Assembly: GCA_022798035.1 (NCBI GenBank)
Contig: JAAWLS010000001.1
Coordinates: 1 to 27,602, forward strand
Length of the DNA: 27,602 nt
Source: Lachnospiraceae bacterium
GTDB taxonomy: Bacteria; Bacillota; Clostridia; Lachnospirales; Lachnospiraceae
Reading direction: 5' to 3'
The notes under the pieces are model-generated. The model worked only from the letters and a program-made list of their open reading frames with translations, was not told the DNA's origin and did no database searches. Below, piece after piece: positions 15,379 to 22,370 of this stretch. Position 1 is the first letter of the stretch; each line of letters begins with the position of its first letter. Position numbers and translations under genes: made by a program.

Positions 15379-16053
15379 TTAATCACCTGCCTCAATCTTA
15401 TATTTGCAGTTTTCAGACAAAAATTCTTTTATTTTTTCATATCCCCAGCCGCACCCGATAAGGCTTGAAACCAGCATTTCCATGCTCTGTACCTGCGCCA
15501 AGGCATTTCCGGTAAAATAATCCCTTAAATTTTCTCTCGCCTTTACGCCGCATTCCTGTTCAAGTTCTTTTGCAGTTTTTCCAAACAAAGTTCGGTAAAT
15601 CAGATTTGTATAATTTGGATATGCAAACCGCTTGTGCGGACTGTCTGCAATTTTCATTTTGATTGTGTCGGCGAGGATGTGCCGGATAACAACGCCCTTG
15701 TCGCGTTCAATCTGCCATTGCTGTCGTTCAGTGTAAATGCGCTTTAATTCGTTTTCCATTGCGTTAAACGCGTTGATGTAGTCCTCTTTGAACTTCATTG
15801 CTTCTTTTCCGGTATACCCCATAGCCAACAAGGTGAACCCATCCCTTGTCACTTCATACATTGGTAATGTCTTGCCTTGTGTGGACTTATAAGAGGACAA
15901 TCCAAAATTGGATTCTCTAAATGTATCGCTACATTCCATATCCCGAATATCTCTAAGGACATGGGCGTGTTCCTTGCCGAACTTTTCAGCAATTTTAAGG
16001 CTTGTTGTGATAAGCCTTTCTTCGTTTCTTTTTCCAATAATTTCTACTAACAT
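15379..16053 (-). CDS. Rha-family antirepressor / phage regulatory protein
   Basis: 224 residues. The N-terminal domain (about 12-105) matches the Rha (pRha) family: TTSLKIAEKFGKEHAHVLRDI, SYKSTQGKTLPMYEVTRDGFTLLAMGYTG and AMKFKEDYINAFNAME. The C-terminal domain (about 115-220) is the one also found in the AntA protein at 5923-6666, including FAYPNYTNLIYRTLFGKTAKE and MLVSSLIGCGWGYEKIKEF. Rha proteins are known from lambdoid and Gram-positive prophages as regulators of lytic growth. It stands between neck and tail-terminator genes with a hairpin before it and overlaps the ribosome site of the following gene, consistent with insertion into the structural operon. Ribosome site AGGAGG, ATG nine bases on. 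Confidence 0.85.
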   Translation of the reverse strand: MLVEIIGKRNEERLITTSLKIAEKFGKEHAHVLRDIRDMECSDTFRESNFGLSSYKSTQGKTLPMYEVTRDGFTLLAMGYTGKEAMKFKEDYINAFNAMENELKRIYTERQQWQIERDKGVVIRHILADTIKMKIADSPHKRFAYPNYTNLIYRTLFGKTAKELEQECGVKARENLRDYFTGNALAQVQSMEMLVSSLIGCGWGYEKIKEFLSENCKYKIEAGD

Positions 16054-16088
16054 AAATTCATGCCTCCTGATGATTTATTTTGTTAAAT

Positions 16089-16112
16089 AAAAAAAAGAGA
16101 GACTTCCCTCTC
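16089..16112 (-). terminator. Terminator-like hairpin after the gp10-like gene
   Basis: GAGAGG/TCTCTC with GAAG loop (one G-U pair), followed by eight T on the minus strand; overlaps the stop codon of the gp10-like gene and precedes the inserted Rha gene. Confidence 0.65.
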
Positions 16113-16656
16113 ACTTTCCAAAAACCTGTTTAGCAATTTTGACTACATTCTCTGCAATTTCTAAACTTGCCTTATAAACTGGCATTGTTGCTTCAACGCC
16201 ATGCGTAAGTATTAATTCCCCACTGTCTGCGTAATACCCCCAAACTTTCTGCACTCCATGACCTTTCCCATATGAACCGATAACATATCCAAATTCTTCT
16301 CCTTTTGGGTGTGGGCTTGTTCCTGCTGAACCGTTGTAATAAACACCAGCCCCGAACTCTATAAAAAGAAGTTCTGCGCCTTCAACAATTAAATCTGCCC
16401 TTGCATAATTCTCAAAAGTATTGATTTTTACATGGGTATAATGTTGTGGGTCTGCACCGCTTTGTATTCCTTTTTCATCTACGGTAAATGCGGCTTTTGC
16501 CATGTTTTCATCAATGACTGGTATACCTGCCTCGGCAAGCCTTTTTGTGAGCAATTCGCATTTGTAGGTTAGGCTATCACGATATTTCTCTAATTCGCGC
16601 TGTAGTTGTCGGATTGACGAAACAGACAGGTCGGATTTAAGCGTTTTCTTTGCCAT
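16111..16656 (-). CDS. HK97 gp10-like neck / head-tail joining protein
   Basis: 181 residues. The C-terminal two thirds match the gp10-like family seen in many siphophages: a helical start (RQLQRELEKYRDSLTYKCELLTKRLAEAG), then LLFIEFGAGVYYNGSAGTSPHPKG with the characteristic EFGAG segment near residue 105, and TMPVYKASLEIAENV at the end. The protein is part of the neck or tail-completion complex. It lies between accessory genes and the Rha insertion, close to its usual position before the tail terminator. ATG follows GGAGACTGAAA. Confidence 0.85.
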   Translation of the reverse strand: MAKKTLKSDLSVSSIRQLQRELEKYRDSLTYKCELLTKRLAEAGIPVIDENMAKAAFTVDEKGIQSGADPQHYTHVKINTFENYARADLIVEGAELLFIEFGAGVYYNGSAGTSPHPKGEEFGYVIGSYGKGHGVQKVWGYYADSGELILTHGVEATMPVYKASLEIAENVVKIAKQVFGK

Positions 16657-16658
16657 TT

Positions 16659-17021
16659 TCAGTCTCCAAACTCTCTAATAACGGTTCCGTCATTATATAA
16701 AATTCGGAATTTGTGAAAATAATCGAATACAAATATTTCTCTACTTCCTTTTCTTCCAACGGAAACAATCATAATTTGAGAAATATCACCCCAATTCTTT
16801 TCTGTGATAATGGCAAAGTCTTTGTAGTGTGGGTATGTTGTTAAAAAACCTGCGTTTTCGCATTTCTTTTTTAGCATTTTAGAAATCTCTATATTCCATT
16901 TATCTTCTGTATATTTTTCTTTGATTTCTTTTACTTCATCAGAAACACTGTCATAGCAAAACGAAATATCTCCGTCTAGCATATTCCAAGTTTGCCTATT
17001 AGTTCTGTATTCCAAAATCAT
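16659..17021 (-). CDS. Hypothetical phage protein (120 aa)
   Basis: Not recognised. 120 residues, mixed alpha/beta, aromatic-rich: helix EVKEIKEKYTEDKWNIEISKMLKKKCENAG in the middle, then strands FAIITEKNWGDISQIMIVSVG and EIFVFDYFHKFRILYND. No signal peptide, membrane segment or metal motif. A strong ribosome site (AGGAGGTAAGTTGA) supports it as a real gene. It is the last of five small accessory genes between head closure and gp10-like genes, stops two bases before the gp10-like start and is thus likely cotranslated. Confidence 0.6.
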   Translation of the reverse strand: MILEYRTNRQTWNMLDGDISFCYDSVSDEVKEIKEKYTEDKWNIEISKMLKKKCENAGFLTTYPHYKDFAIITEKNWGDISQIMIVSVGRKGSREIFVFDYFHKFRILYNDGTVIREFGD

Positions 17022-17033
17022 TCAACTTACCTC

Positions 17034-17384
17034 CTACAAAATATCCAATTCCTGAAACACCTTGAAAATTTTTGGGGATTGGATTGCGAACCAGTCAACG
17101 GTTGTTTCCTCGATTCCGATTGACTTATGTTCAAAGTTGTGTGACAAACCGGATTCGTCCATAAAGGCGTGAATGATTTCATGGCGTAAGCACTGATTCT
17201 GATATGCTTTCAAATTTCCCTTTGCTTGTTTATCGCCCTCTGACTTTTTCATATCATCAACGACAATCTCTTTTGTTGTAGAATCCATATACCCGTCCAT
17301 ATCTGCTAATGCCGGATAATCGTTTTCGTTTCCGATTTTAATTTCATATTCCGTTCCAAGAATATTTACTGTTTTCTTTTCCAA
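17034..17384 (-). CDS. Phage HExxH zinc metallopeptidase-like protein
   Basis: 116 residues. The motif LRHEIIHAF has the HExxH zinc-peptidase signature (His68, Glu69, His72). A downstream Glu/Asp-rich element EETTVDWFA (about 92-99) could supply the third zinc ligand, as in small phage metallopeptidases of the ImmA/IrrE-SprT-like type. Function in phage is unknown; candidates are processing of a structural protein or cleavage of a host regulator. Start is TTG 17384, overlapping the preceding gene by 19 bases, with no strong ribosome site; the frame has no good ATG nearer the N-terminus. Similar small HExxH genes are found in clostridial prophage tail/head regions. Confidence 0.7.
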   Translation of the reverse strand: MEKKTVNILGTEYEIKIGNENDYPALADMDGYMDSTTKEIVVDDMKKSEGDKQAKGNLKAYQNQCLRHEIIHAFMDESGLSHNFEHKSIGIEETTVDWFAIQSPKIFKVFQELDIL

Positions 17385-17629
17385 AATGCTACCAACCTTT
17401 CAATCAGATTTCTTTTCTTTGGGTATCTTCCAAGAATTTCATATACCGCTTCTACATTCACTTGCTTTGCCCCGATCGGGCTAGGTGTATACCAATCTTT
17501 CCCAAGAAAATGTTCAATCAGAATGTTTAATGCAATCTGCGGTTCAAGCGGTGGAGCAAATATATTCTTTTTATCTTCCTCTGTCATAATTTCTTTTTCT
17601 AAGAAATCCTCAAATTCTTTTGTTGTCAT
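17366..17629 (-). CDS. Hypothetical phage protein (87 aa)
   Basis: Not recognised. 87 residues, predominantly helical: acidic N-terminus (EFEDFLEKEIMTEEDKKN), a Pro-rich PPLEPQIALNILIEHFLGKDWYTPSPIG centre and a basic end (YPKKRNLIERLVAFWKRKQ). It starts four bases after the zinc-ribbon gene stop and overlaps the metallopeptidase gene, so translation is coupled with both. Its consistent position next to the metallopeptidase gene suggests a shared job, but that is inference. Confidence 0.6.
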   Translation of the reverse strand: MTTKEFEDFLEKEIMTEEDKKNIFAPPLEPQIALNILIEHFLGKDWYTPSPIGAKQVNVEAVYEILGRYPKKRNLIERLVAFWKRKQ

Positions 17630-17633
17630 ATCG

Positions 17634-17798
17634 CTACCACGCTTTCTGTCCGTTTATGTATGTAACGAACTTTCCGCCACATTCACATTTTACGTCGCAA
17701 TCAAACACATCAAAGTTTCCGTTCGACATATTTTCATTCTTTGGTTGTGGTCTGCCGCATTTCTCGCATTTGACCTCAAATTCTGTTTTCTTTGCCAT
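17634..17798 (-). CDS. Small zinc-ribbon protein (54 aa)
   Basis: Short gene from ATG 17798, with ribosome site AAGGAG eight bases upstream, ending TAG at 17634. The protein starts MAKKTEFEVKCEKCGRP and continues to VFDCDVKCECGGKFVTYI; Cys11, Cys14, Cys34, Cys38 and Cys40 make a CxxC...C-x3-CxC arrangement, typical of a zinc ribbon. Such tiny zinc proteins in phages (for example Com-like) bind nucleic acid or structural partners; here no function can be stated. It fills exactly the space between the DUF5662 gene and the 87-aa gene. Confidence 0.7.
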   Translation of the reverse strand: MAKKTEFEVKCEKCGRPQPKNENMSNGNFDVFDCDVKCECGGKFVTYINGQKAW

Positions 17799-17801
17799 AT
17801 T

Positions 17802-18269
17802 TTACTCCTTGACCGCAACCATATTCTTAATCATTTCAGCAGTATTCTTGACTGCTCGATTGAGAATATCGTTGTCAATCTCCAAATCTCTGATTTCTCC
17901 GCTTCTTGCTAGCCCTGCACAAGTGCAGTCTGCAATCATTTCAAGCACATCAATCAAATTCACGTCATCTGGACAATTTGAAAGTAAGTGGTGGCGTTCC
18001 GCTTTAACATGAAGCTGATACCATTCGCCATTCTCAAAAATCGCACCATTTTTTTGCACATCTAAAAAATCTCGATAGAACATTCTTGCCTGCGATTTGG
18101 CGGTGTAATCATGAAATTCACCCACTTTATCTACCACCATTGATAATTCATGCATAACCGCTTTAACATCATTGCTGTGCATGTTTCTAGCATCACAAAA
18201 ATGTTCAAACGAAATTCCTTTTATTGCTGTTCTTGAATCACCATTTGGATTCTTCTTAATTTCAATCAT
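17802..18269 (-). CDS. DUF5662-family phage protein
   Basis: 155 residues with the features of DUF5662-type phage proteins: HVKAERHHLLSNCPDDVNLIDVLEMIADC near residues 88-118 (a His-His pair, then DVNLIDVLEMIADC), preceded by a helical region with HVL-like and YRDFL segments. The family occurs in many phages, and its biochemical role is not established. Some His/Asp residues could form a metal site. Start ATG 18269 follows AGTGAGGTAAAAAC. First gene of the accessory group after head closure. Confidence 0.65.
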   Translation of the reverse strand: MIEIKKNPNGDSRTAIKGISFEHFCDARNMHSNDVKAVMHELSMVVDKVGEFHDYTAKSQARMFYRDFLDVQKNGAIFENGEWYQLHVKAERHHLLSNCPDDVNLIDVLEMIADCTCAGLARSGEIRDLEIDNDILNRAVKNTAEMIKNMVAVKE

Positions 18270-18278
18270 GTTTTTACC

Positions 18279-18749
18279 TCACTTCAAATTTCTCTGCAAA
18301 AGAAACAAGTCAAAATTCTGCCCCTCATCAGCCACGCCCTTAACAACATAATCAGCAGTAGAGTCATCAACGGAACCGCTTTCTTTTCTTCCAACCTCTG
18401 ATTTTTTCCAGATAACGCTTCCTGCCTTTAACGGCAATACATCTTTATCCGCTAATATTTGTGCATAATTCGTAGAGTTATCTATTCCGTATTCAGCCCA
18501 TACAACCTCGTTCAGTTTATTGCTGATGTTAGCCAAAAAAGAGACAGGCTCGCTATAGCCTATCTCATATTCCCCCGTTTCGGACGGTATCTTGTTTCCG
18601 TTTTCATCTTCGTAATAGATGATATTTCCGTCGCTGTCCTCGTAGTGTTCATAGATGATTTCGCCGTTTTCGTCACGATTGTAGATTGGAACTTCTCCGA
18701 TTTGGAGGGCGTATTTCATGGATTGCTGGTTTTTTAGGAGGGTTCTCAA
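18279..18749 (-). CDS. Head closure / head-tail connector protein
   Basis: 156 residues. The starting segment MRTLLKNQQSMKYALQIGEVPIY and ETGEYEIGYSEPVSFLANIS are characteristic of a clostridial phage head-closure/neck protein family. The gene lies between connector and gp10-like genes, where head closure proteins are encoded. Residues about 25-55 form an acidic D-x-N/D-G-x-I-Y repeat array (DENGEIIYEHY, DSDGNIIYYE, DENGNKI), apparently a variable insertion. Start is TTG 18749, overlapping the previous gene's stop (ATTGA) after GGCGGTGG; an internal ATG follows ten codons later. It seals the portal after packaging, by inference. Confidence 0.65.
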   Translation of the reverse strand: MRTLLKNQQSMKYALQIGEVPIYNRDENGEIIYEHYEDSDGNIIYYEDENGNKIPSETGEYEIGYSEPVSFLANISNKLNEVVWAEYGIDNSTNYAQILADKDVLPLKAGSVIWKKSEVGRKESGSVDDSTADYVVKGVADEGQNFDLFLLQRNLK

Positions 18750-19039
18750 TCGACCACCGCCCTGTTTTCTGCTTCTTTTAATACGTCAGAAAGTCTTCTG
18801 AATTTACGTATTTCTGTCGGCTCTCCATATTTCTGATATATCAACCTGTTTTTTTCTCCGTCTCTTTGGTCTGTAATCAGAGATTCCAGGCAGTTCATTG
18901 TGTTCTTAGTACCAATGTCATATATTTTCATCTGTTCTTCTGTCAAATTCTTAGAAACTAAATCTCTCATTCTTGCATTTAACATTTCCATTGTTTTTAA
19001 AATGTCAATTCTTTCAACAAATACATTTTTAATTCCCAT
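18746..19039 (-). CDS. Hypothetical phage protein (97 aa)
   Basis: Not recognised. 97 residues, helical and charged: MGIKNVFVERIDILKTMEMLNARMRDLVSKNL, then EEQMKIYDIGTKNTMNCLESLI and a basic/acidic tail. Good ribosome site AAGGAGAACTGACA before ATG 19039. Its stop overlaps the head closure start. Placed between the holin and head closure genes; could be a neck component or belong with the holin/fibre insertion. Confidence 0.6.
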   Translation of the reverse strand: MGIKNVFVERIDILKTMEMLNARMRDLVSKNLTEEQMKIYDIGTKNTMNCLESLITDQRDGEKNRLIYQKYGEPTEIRKFRRLSDVLKEAENRAVVD

Positions 19040-19041
19040 TG

Positions 19042-19245
19042 TCAGTTCTCCTTAACCTCTGGCAGTCCTGCAATGCTTGTCAGAATAGACAAAATTCCTG
19101 CCAGCGCAGAGGCGGAGGCTACCATAATCCAATCCACGTTACCGAGTGCCGCTACTGTACCGATTGTGGCAACGGCGGTTTGCGCCACCGTTTTAACCGC
19201 CCTAACTCCTGCCGCCTTAATCCATTTCTTTGTTTTATCGCTCAT
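19042..19245 (-). CDS. Phage holin (r1t-like)
   Basis: 67 residues. N-terminal Lys/Arg-rich start (KTKKWIKAAGVRAVKTVAQT), two hydrophobic segments (about 18-35 and 39-58) separated by GNVDW, and a short acidic C-terminus. The pattern AVKTVAQT..., DW, SALAGILSILTSIAG is that of the r1t/Dp-1-type phage holins, which permeabilise the membrane to release endolysin. Ribosome site AAGGAGG. Unusually for a holin, it lies inside the head-tail joining module, far from the fibre/endolysin end, immediately after a membrane-anchored coiled-coil gene. A structural membrane role is an alternative. Confidence 0.8.
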   Translation of the reverse strand: MSDKTKKWIKAAGVRAVKTVAQTAVATIGTVAALGNVDWIMVASASALAGILSILTSIAGLPEVKEN

Positions 19246-19260
19246 TATTCGTCATCCTCC

Positions 19261-19599
19261 TTACTCAATTTTTTCAATAATTTCATCAATCCGTTTCCAC
19301 GCTGTAACAAGGCTTTCCTCTGCTTTGGTCAGCCTGTCGCCATGTGCGTCAACTTTTTTCACGAGTGAAGAAATCTGCTCCTTAATCTCCTGATTGCTCA
19401 AATTGATAAGGTCAAGTTTTCCGCTTATCATTGCGTTTTCTTTGGTTCTTTCCTTGATTTCCTCAATTCGTTCTTTTGTGTATTCCTCTGTGTCTTTCGT
19501 TTCTGTCCGTTTTCCGCTTTTAAAGTTAAAGTAAATCATTGATAAAAGCGATAATGCGCTGATAACCGCCGCAATAACGCTTACTGTTGTTGCTGTCAT
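19261..19599 (-). CDS. Membrane-anchored coiled-coil protein next to holin
   Basis: 112 residues. A single N-terminal transmembrane segment (about 5-25, VSVIAAVISALSLLSMIYF) is followed by a highly charged helix with heptad pattern (TKERIEEIKERTKENA..., IKEQISSLVKKVDAHGDRLTKAEESL). It pairs with the holin gene 15 bases downstream. XhlA-type haemolysin-like partners of holins have a similar size but usually a C-terminal membrane segment. A holin partner, antiholin or DNA-injection protein are all possible; no certain family. Confidence 0.6.
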   Translation of the reverse strand: MTATTVSVIAAVISALSLLSMIYFNFKSGKRTETKDTEEYTKERIEEIKERTKENAMISGKLDLINLSNQEIKEQISSLVKKVDAHGDRLTKAEESLVTAWKRIDEIIEKIE

Positions 19600-19605
19600 A
19601 TTTGC

Positions 19606-19698
19606 TCAATCCTTTCTGCAAATTTTATATGACCGCCCACCACCTCCTATTGTCATATGCCCTGCAACCGCCCTGCCGCAATGCAACAAGACAGCCAC
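19606..19698 (-). CDS. Possible tiny cysteine-containing ORF (30 aa)
   Basis: In the gap between the head-fibre-like gene and the membrane protein gene, a GTG-started frame reads MAVLLHCGRAVAGHMTIGGGGRSYKICRKD and stops just inside the ribosome site of the next gene. It looks protein-like, with a Gly-rich loop and two Cys, but the ribosome site is weak and the frame short. Confidence 0.3.
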   Translation of the reverse strand: MAVLLHCGRAVAGHMTIGGGGRSYKICRKD

Positions 19699-19721
19699 GC
19701 ACAATCTTCTAATATTGCCTG

Positions 19722-20552
19722 TTATGCAATTACCCCTCTTGCACGCAATGCAGAAAGTAACGCATTGTATGATGTTATAACATCTGATATATCCGTTGTG
19801 CTGTAGTCAATATCCGTTACTGTTTCTGCCGTTCCTGTTAAGGTCTGCAAGTCTGCAACCTCTGTTTTTGTGGCGTATTCGCTTGCAAGGTCAGATGTCT
19901 TTGCATAGGCAGACAGGTCAATGTTTACTGTTTTGTCCGTGACTGGCAGCGCAGTTCCGTCAACCTGCACTTCGTTGATGACGTTTGTTTCTCCACCGTT
20001 TTCCGCAAGATATTCTTCTGCATTTACCCAGTCTCCGTTTTTGCGAAGGTATGCCGCACCTTTTGGTCTTGACGGTACTTCTGGCACGCCTGATACACCA
20101 CTGTTCCAATCTTCGCCGTTTTGAGAATATTCAAGACCGTTTGTGCTCGCTCGAAGATATGGAGCGGCATTTTCGCCGCTTGCGGTTTTCACATATTCCA
20201 TGCCAGACGGTGCTTCTTCCGGTTCCTCTGGCATGATGATACCACCCTCGGTAATACTAACCTGTGCCCATTGCGTACCGATTGTGTTTCCGCAAGTAAC
20301 ACGCATTGAGAATGTATCTTTGTCAGTCAAAATCCAGTTCGGTATTTCGCATTTTCCGTCAACCAAGTCTCTCCTGTCCTTGTTATTCTTCTTGATAAAC
20401 TCAACCGCTTTCCCTCCTGGAATATCTGCAAATTCTTCATCAAAATTGAAGTGCAACCCAAAGTAACTTACTGCGCCGCTGATAAGTGCAGTTTTATCTT
20501 TTGAATTTTTGGTAATCGCCATATTGCTTATGTCAAACTCTAAATACTTCAT
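19722..20552 (-). CDS. Head-fibre-like / BppU-like structural protein
   Basis: 276 residues in three parts. The N-terminal about 110 residues (ALISGAVSYFGLHFNFDEEF, CEIPNWILTDKDTFSMRV) resemble the adaptor domain of BppU-type and fibre proteins. The centre carries repeated 'PYLRASTNGLEYSQNGEDWNSG' and 'PSRPKGAAYLRKNGDWVNAEEY' modules. The end (VNIDLSAYAKTSDLASEYATKTEVADLQ, then ITSYNALLSALRARGVIA) resembles phi29-type head fibre proteins, with a heptad coiled coil. Position just after the connector gene and amid head genes fits a capsid decoration fibre, though a tail adhesin relocated here is possible. ATG follows TAGGAGGTATAA. Confidence 0.65.
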   Translation of the reverse strand: MKYLEFDISNMAITKNSKDKTALISGAVSYFGLHFNFDEEFADIPGGKAVEFIKKNNKDRRDLVDGKCEIPNWILTDKDTFSMRVTCGNTIGTQWAQVSITEGGIIMPEEPEEAPSGMEYVKTASGENAAPYLRASTNGLEYSQNGEDWNSGVSGVPEVPSRPKGAAYLRKNGDWVNAEEYLAENGGETNVINEVQVDGTALPVTDKTVNIDLSAYAKTSDLASEYATKTEVADLQTLTGTAETVTDIDYSTTDISDVITSYNALLSALRARGVIA

Positions 20553-20561
20553 TTATACCTC

Positions 20562-20909
20562 CTACAAAACGCCTACATAGTTTGGAAAGTGTGATATAAG
20601 GTCAAATGTAATCCAAGAACTTTCATAAGAACGGCTTACTCCATTTTCACCGTGGCTTGTCTGACCCTCTGCTCCTGACTTTGCATAAATATCCACACAA
20701 GCCATAGCGAGAGAACTTTTTCCTCTTTCCAAATCGTAAACCATATTTCTTTCCGTGAAATGCTTTGGGAAATGACATCCGTTCACAACATACTCAATCA
20801 CAAAATCAACTATGGATATGGGAAATTTTTCTAACTTTTCCCCTGTTTCCTCAACATACTGCTTTGCTTTGTCGGAAACATATCTTGTTAGTTCATTCAT
20901 AGTTTCCAT
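20562..20909 (-). CDS. Head-tail connector (gp6-like)
   Basis: 115 residues with helical N-terminus (ELTRYVSDKAKQYVEETGEKLEKFPISIVDFVIEYVVNG) and a typical 'GVSRSYESSWI' near residue 90, as in the gp6/phage-QLRG-like DNA packaging connectors of siphophages. Position: after major capsid and the small Rho-N-like gene. It assembles on the portal to join the tail. Ribosome site AAGGCGGTGACACT. Confidence 0.7.
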   Translation of the reverse strand: METMNELTRYVSDKAKQYVEETGEKLEKFPISIVDFVIEYVVNGCHFPKHFTERNMVYDLERGKSSLAMACVDIYAKSGAEGQTSHGENGVSRSYESSWITFDLISHFPNYVGVL

Positions 20910-20921
20910 AGTGTCACCGCC

Positions 20922-21206
20922 TTACAACCCGAACACGCTCAAAAGATAGTCTTTTAATTCCTGCCCTGTCATTTCCTCTACACTCTCAACACCGCTGTTT
21001 CTTGCCAACTCCTGCAATTCTGCTTTATTCATGCGCTGGATGTCGCTTTTAGTGTATTTCTTTCCTGCCGAATTTTCCTCTAACTCAATGTCGTTATCAG
21101 AAAATGGCAGGGAATCTTCATTCTCCTCCATATCCGTAATTTCCGGCACGTCTTCTCCTGACTGGTAATATTTTCCGTTTACTTTTACCATGTGGTCGTA
21201 AACCAT
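20922..21206 (-). CDS. Small protein with C-terminal Rho-N/HeH-like motif
   Basis: 94 residues. Acidic N-terminal half (EITDMEENEDSLPFSDNDIELEE) followed by KYTKSDIQRMNKAELQELARNSGVES and LKDYLLSVFG, a Rho N-terminal or HeH/SAP-like helix-extended-loop-helix at about residues 50-90. Such proteins follow capsid genes in many phages; the exact role is unclear, perhaps head completion or nucleic-acid contact. ATG follows AGGAGGTGCGGCTAT. Confidence 0.6.
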   Translation of the reverse strand: MVYDHMVKVNGKYYQSGEDVPEITDMEENEDSLPFSDNDIELEENSAGKKYTKSDIQRMNKAELQELARNSGVESVEEMTGQELKDYLLSVFGL

Positions 21207-21219
21207 ATAGCCGCACCTC

Positions 21220-22302
21220 CTATTTCACTTTGATTACAAAAATGCTGTCCATTCCCTCAAATGACGGAAGTACAATCTGTGAAGCTGTGGTTGTAACTGT
21301 AAATGACGGCTTGTACTCATTCTGAATTGCTACTGCAATACCACTTTCAAGCACCGTAATATCAACAGGGGCTTTTGGAATATCCATAAAGTTTCCGATT
21401 GTGGTAAGTTCTTCCGGCGTTGTACCTCTCCATGTATTTCCAAGCTGACCGTTTCCGAGAATGGTAATGTAATCATCAGGGTAGAATTTTTTCTGATTTC
21501 TGTCGTAATCCTCAAACATCTTGTCGTATGCAATCCATTCAAGGCGCATTTTCCGGCGCAGAACTTCTTCAACAGTAGTTTCATCAATGAAATTGATTGT
21601 CTGCCCGGTAATGGAAATAAGAGCGTTCTTTACCTGCTCATTTTCAAGAAGATAATCAAATGTGGTGCTGTTTCCGATAATAGTCGTTGCCGTTGTTCCA
21701 ATACTCGAAAGATACTGCGTTGCCTTTCTAATATCGTTTAGCGGTTTTGCCGTAGGATTATCCCATGTATCACTTCCGGTCAGTTCAAGGTAATTCTTTG
21801 ATTTCCATGTGCCGTCCGGGTCGTAATCGTACAAATAAACCGTGTTATCTGCCGTTCCCATAGAAATCTGCATTTTCCCATTTATGGGTGCAAACAACTG
21901 TGACCTCATCCACTCTGCCGAAATTTCCGCACCGTCAACCAATGTGTATGTATCGTCATACATGGAATCAACTACTGGTTGCAAGTATGGGTCATTCGAT
22001 TCTTTGATTCTGGAAATCTCAATCAGGTCATGCTCTTTAATCACCATAGATTCTCTGTAAAGCGGCATCTGCTCCTTTGTCATCTGTGCCTGTCCCCTCG
22101 GTCTAACAGGCGGCAATGCGTCCAAATTAGACGGCTTTAACGCCACACCAAGACCTTTGTGCGCCTTAATCCATTTAAGGTCAATTCCCATTTTCTTTTT
22201 GTTTGGGAAATATGCCTCCAGCAAAAACGGGATTCTGTTACTGTATGCCTCTGTCATGTATGCCGCAACCGAAGAAGCGTTATATACTTCTGAAATATAC
22301 AT
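21220..22302 (-). CDS. Major capsid protein (gpE-type, HK97 fold)
   Basis: 360 residues with the hallmarks of the lambda gpE family (phage major capsid protein E): 'FLLEAYFPNKKKMGIDLKWIKAHKG' near residue 26, 'ALKPSNLDALPPVRPRG' with the RPRG loop, 'SMVIKEHDLIEIS' and the later 'FEDYDRNQKKFYPDDYITILGNGQLGNTWRGTTPEE'. Forms the icosahedral shell. ATG follows AGGAAGAATAAAA. A hairpin with T tract lies upstream, separating it from the decoration-like gene, perhaps permitting a different mRNA level. Confidence 0.9.
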   Translation of the reverse strand: MYISEVYNASSVAAYMTEAYSNRIPFLLEAYFPNKKKMGIDLKWIKAHKGLGVALKPSNLDALPPVRPRGQAQMTKEQMPLYRESMVIKEHDLIEISRIKESNDPYLQPVVDSMYDDTYTLVDGAEISAEWMRSQLFAPINGKMQISMGTADNTVYLYDYDPDGTWKSKNYLELTGSDTWDNPTAKPLNDIRKATQYLSSIGTTATTIIGNSTTFDYLLENEQVKNALISITGQTINFIDETTVEEVLRRKMRLEWIAYDKMFEDYDRNQKKFYPDDYITILGNGQLGNTWRGTTPEELTTIGNFMDIPKAPVDITVLESGIAVAIQNEYKPSFTVTTTASQIVLPSFEGMDSIFVIKVK

Positions 22303-22332
22303 TTTTTATTCTTCCTTTCTTAATTTTGCAAA

Positions 22333-22362
22333 CAAAAAAGACTGAAATTCAATCCAGTCTTT
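22333..22362 (-). terminator. Terminator-like hairpin before the major capsid gene
   Basis: AAAGACTG pairs with CAGTCTTT (eight pairs) across a ten-base loop and runs into TTTTTT on the minus strand. Confidence 0.6.
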
Positions 22363-22370
22363 CAAAATTT

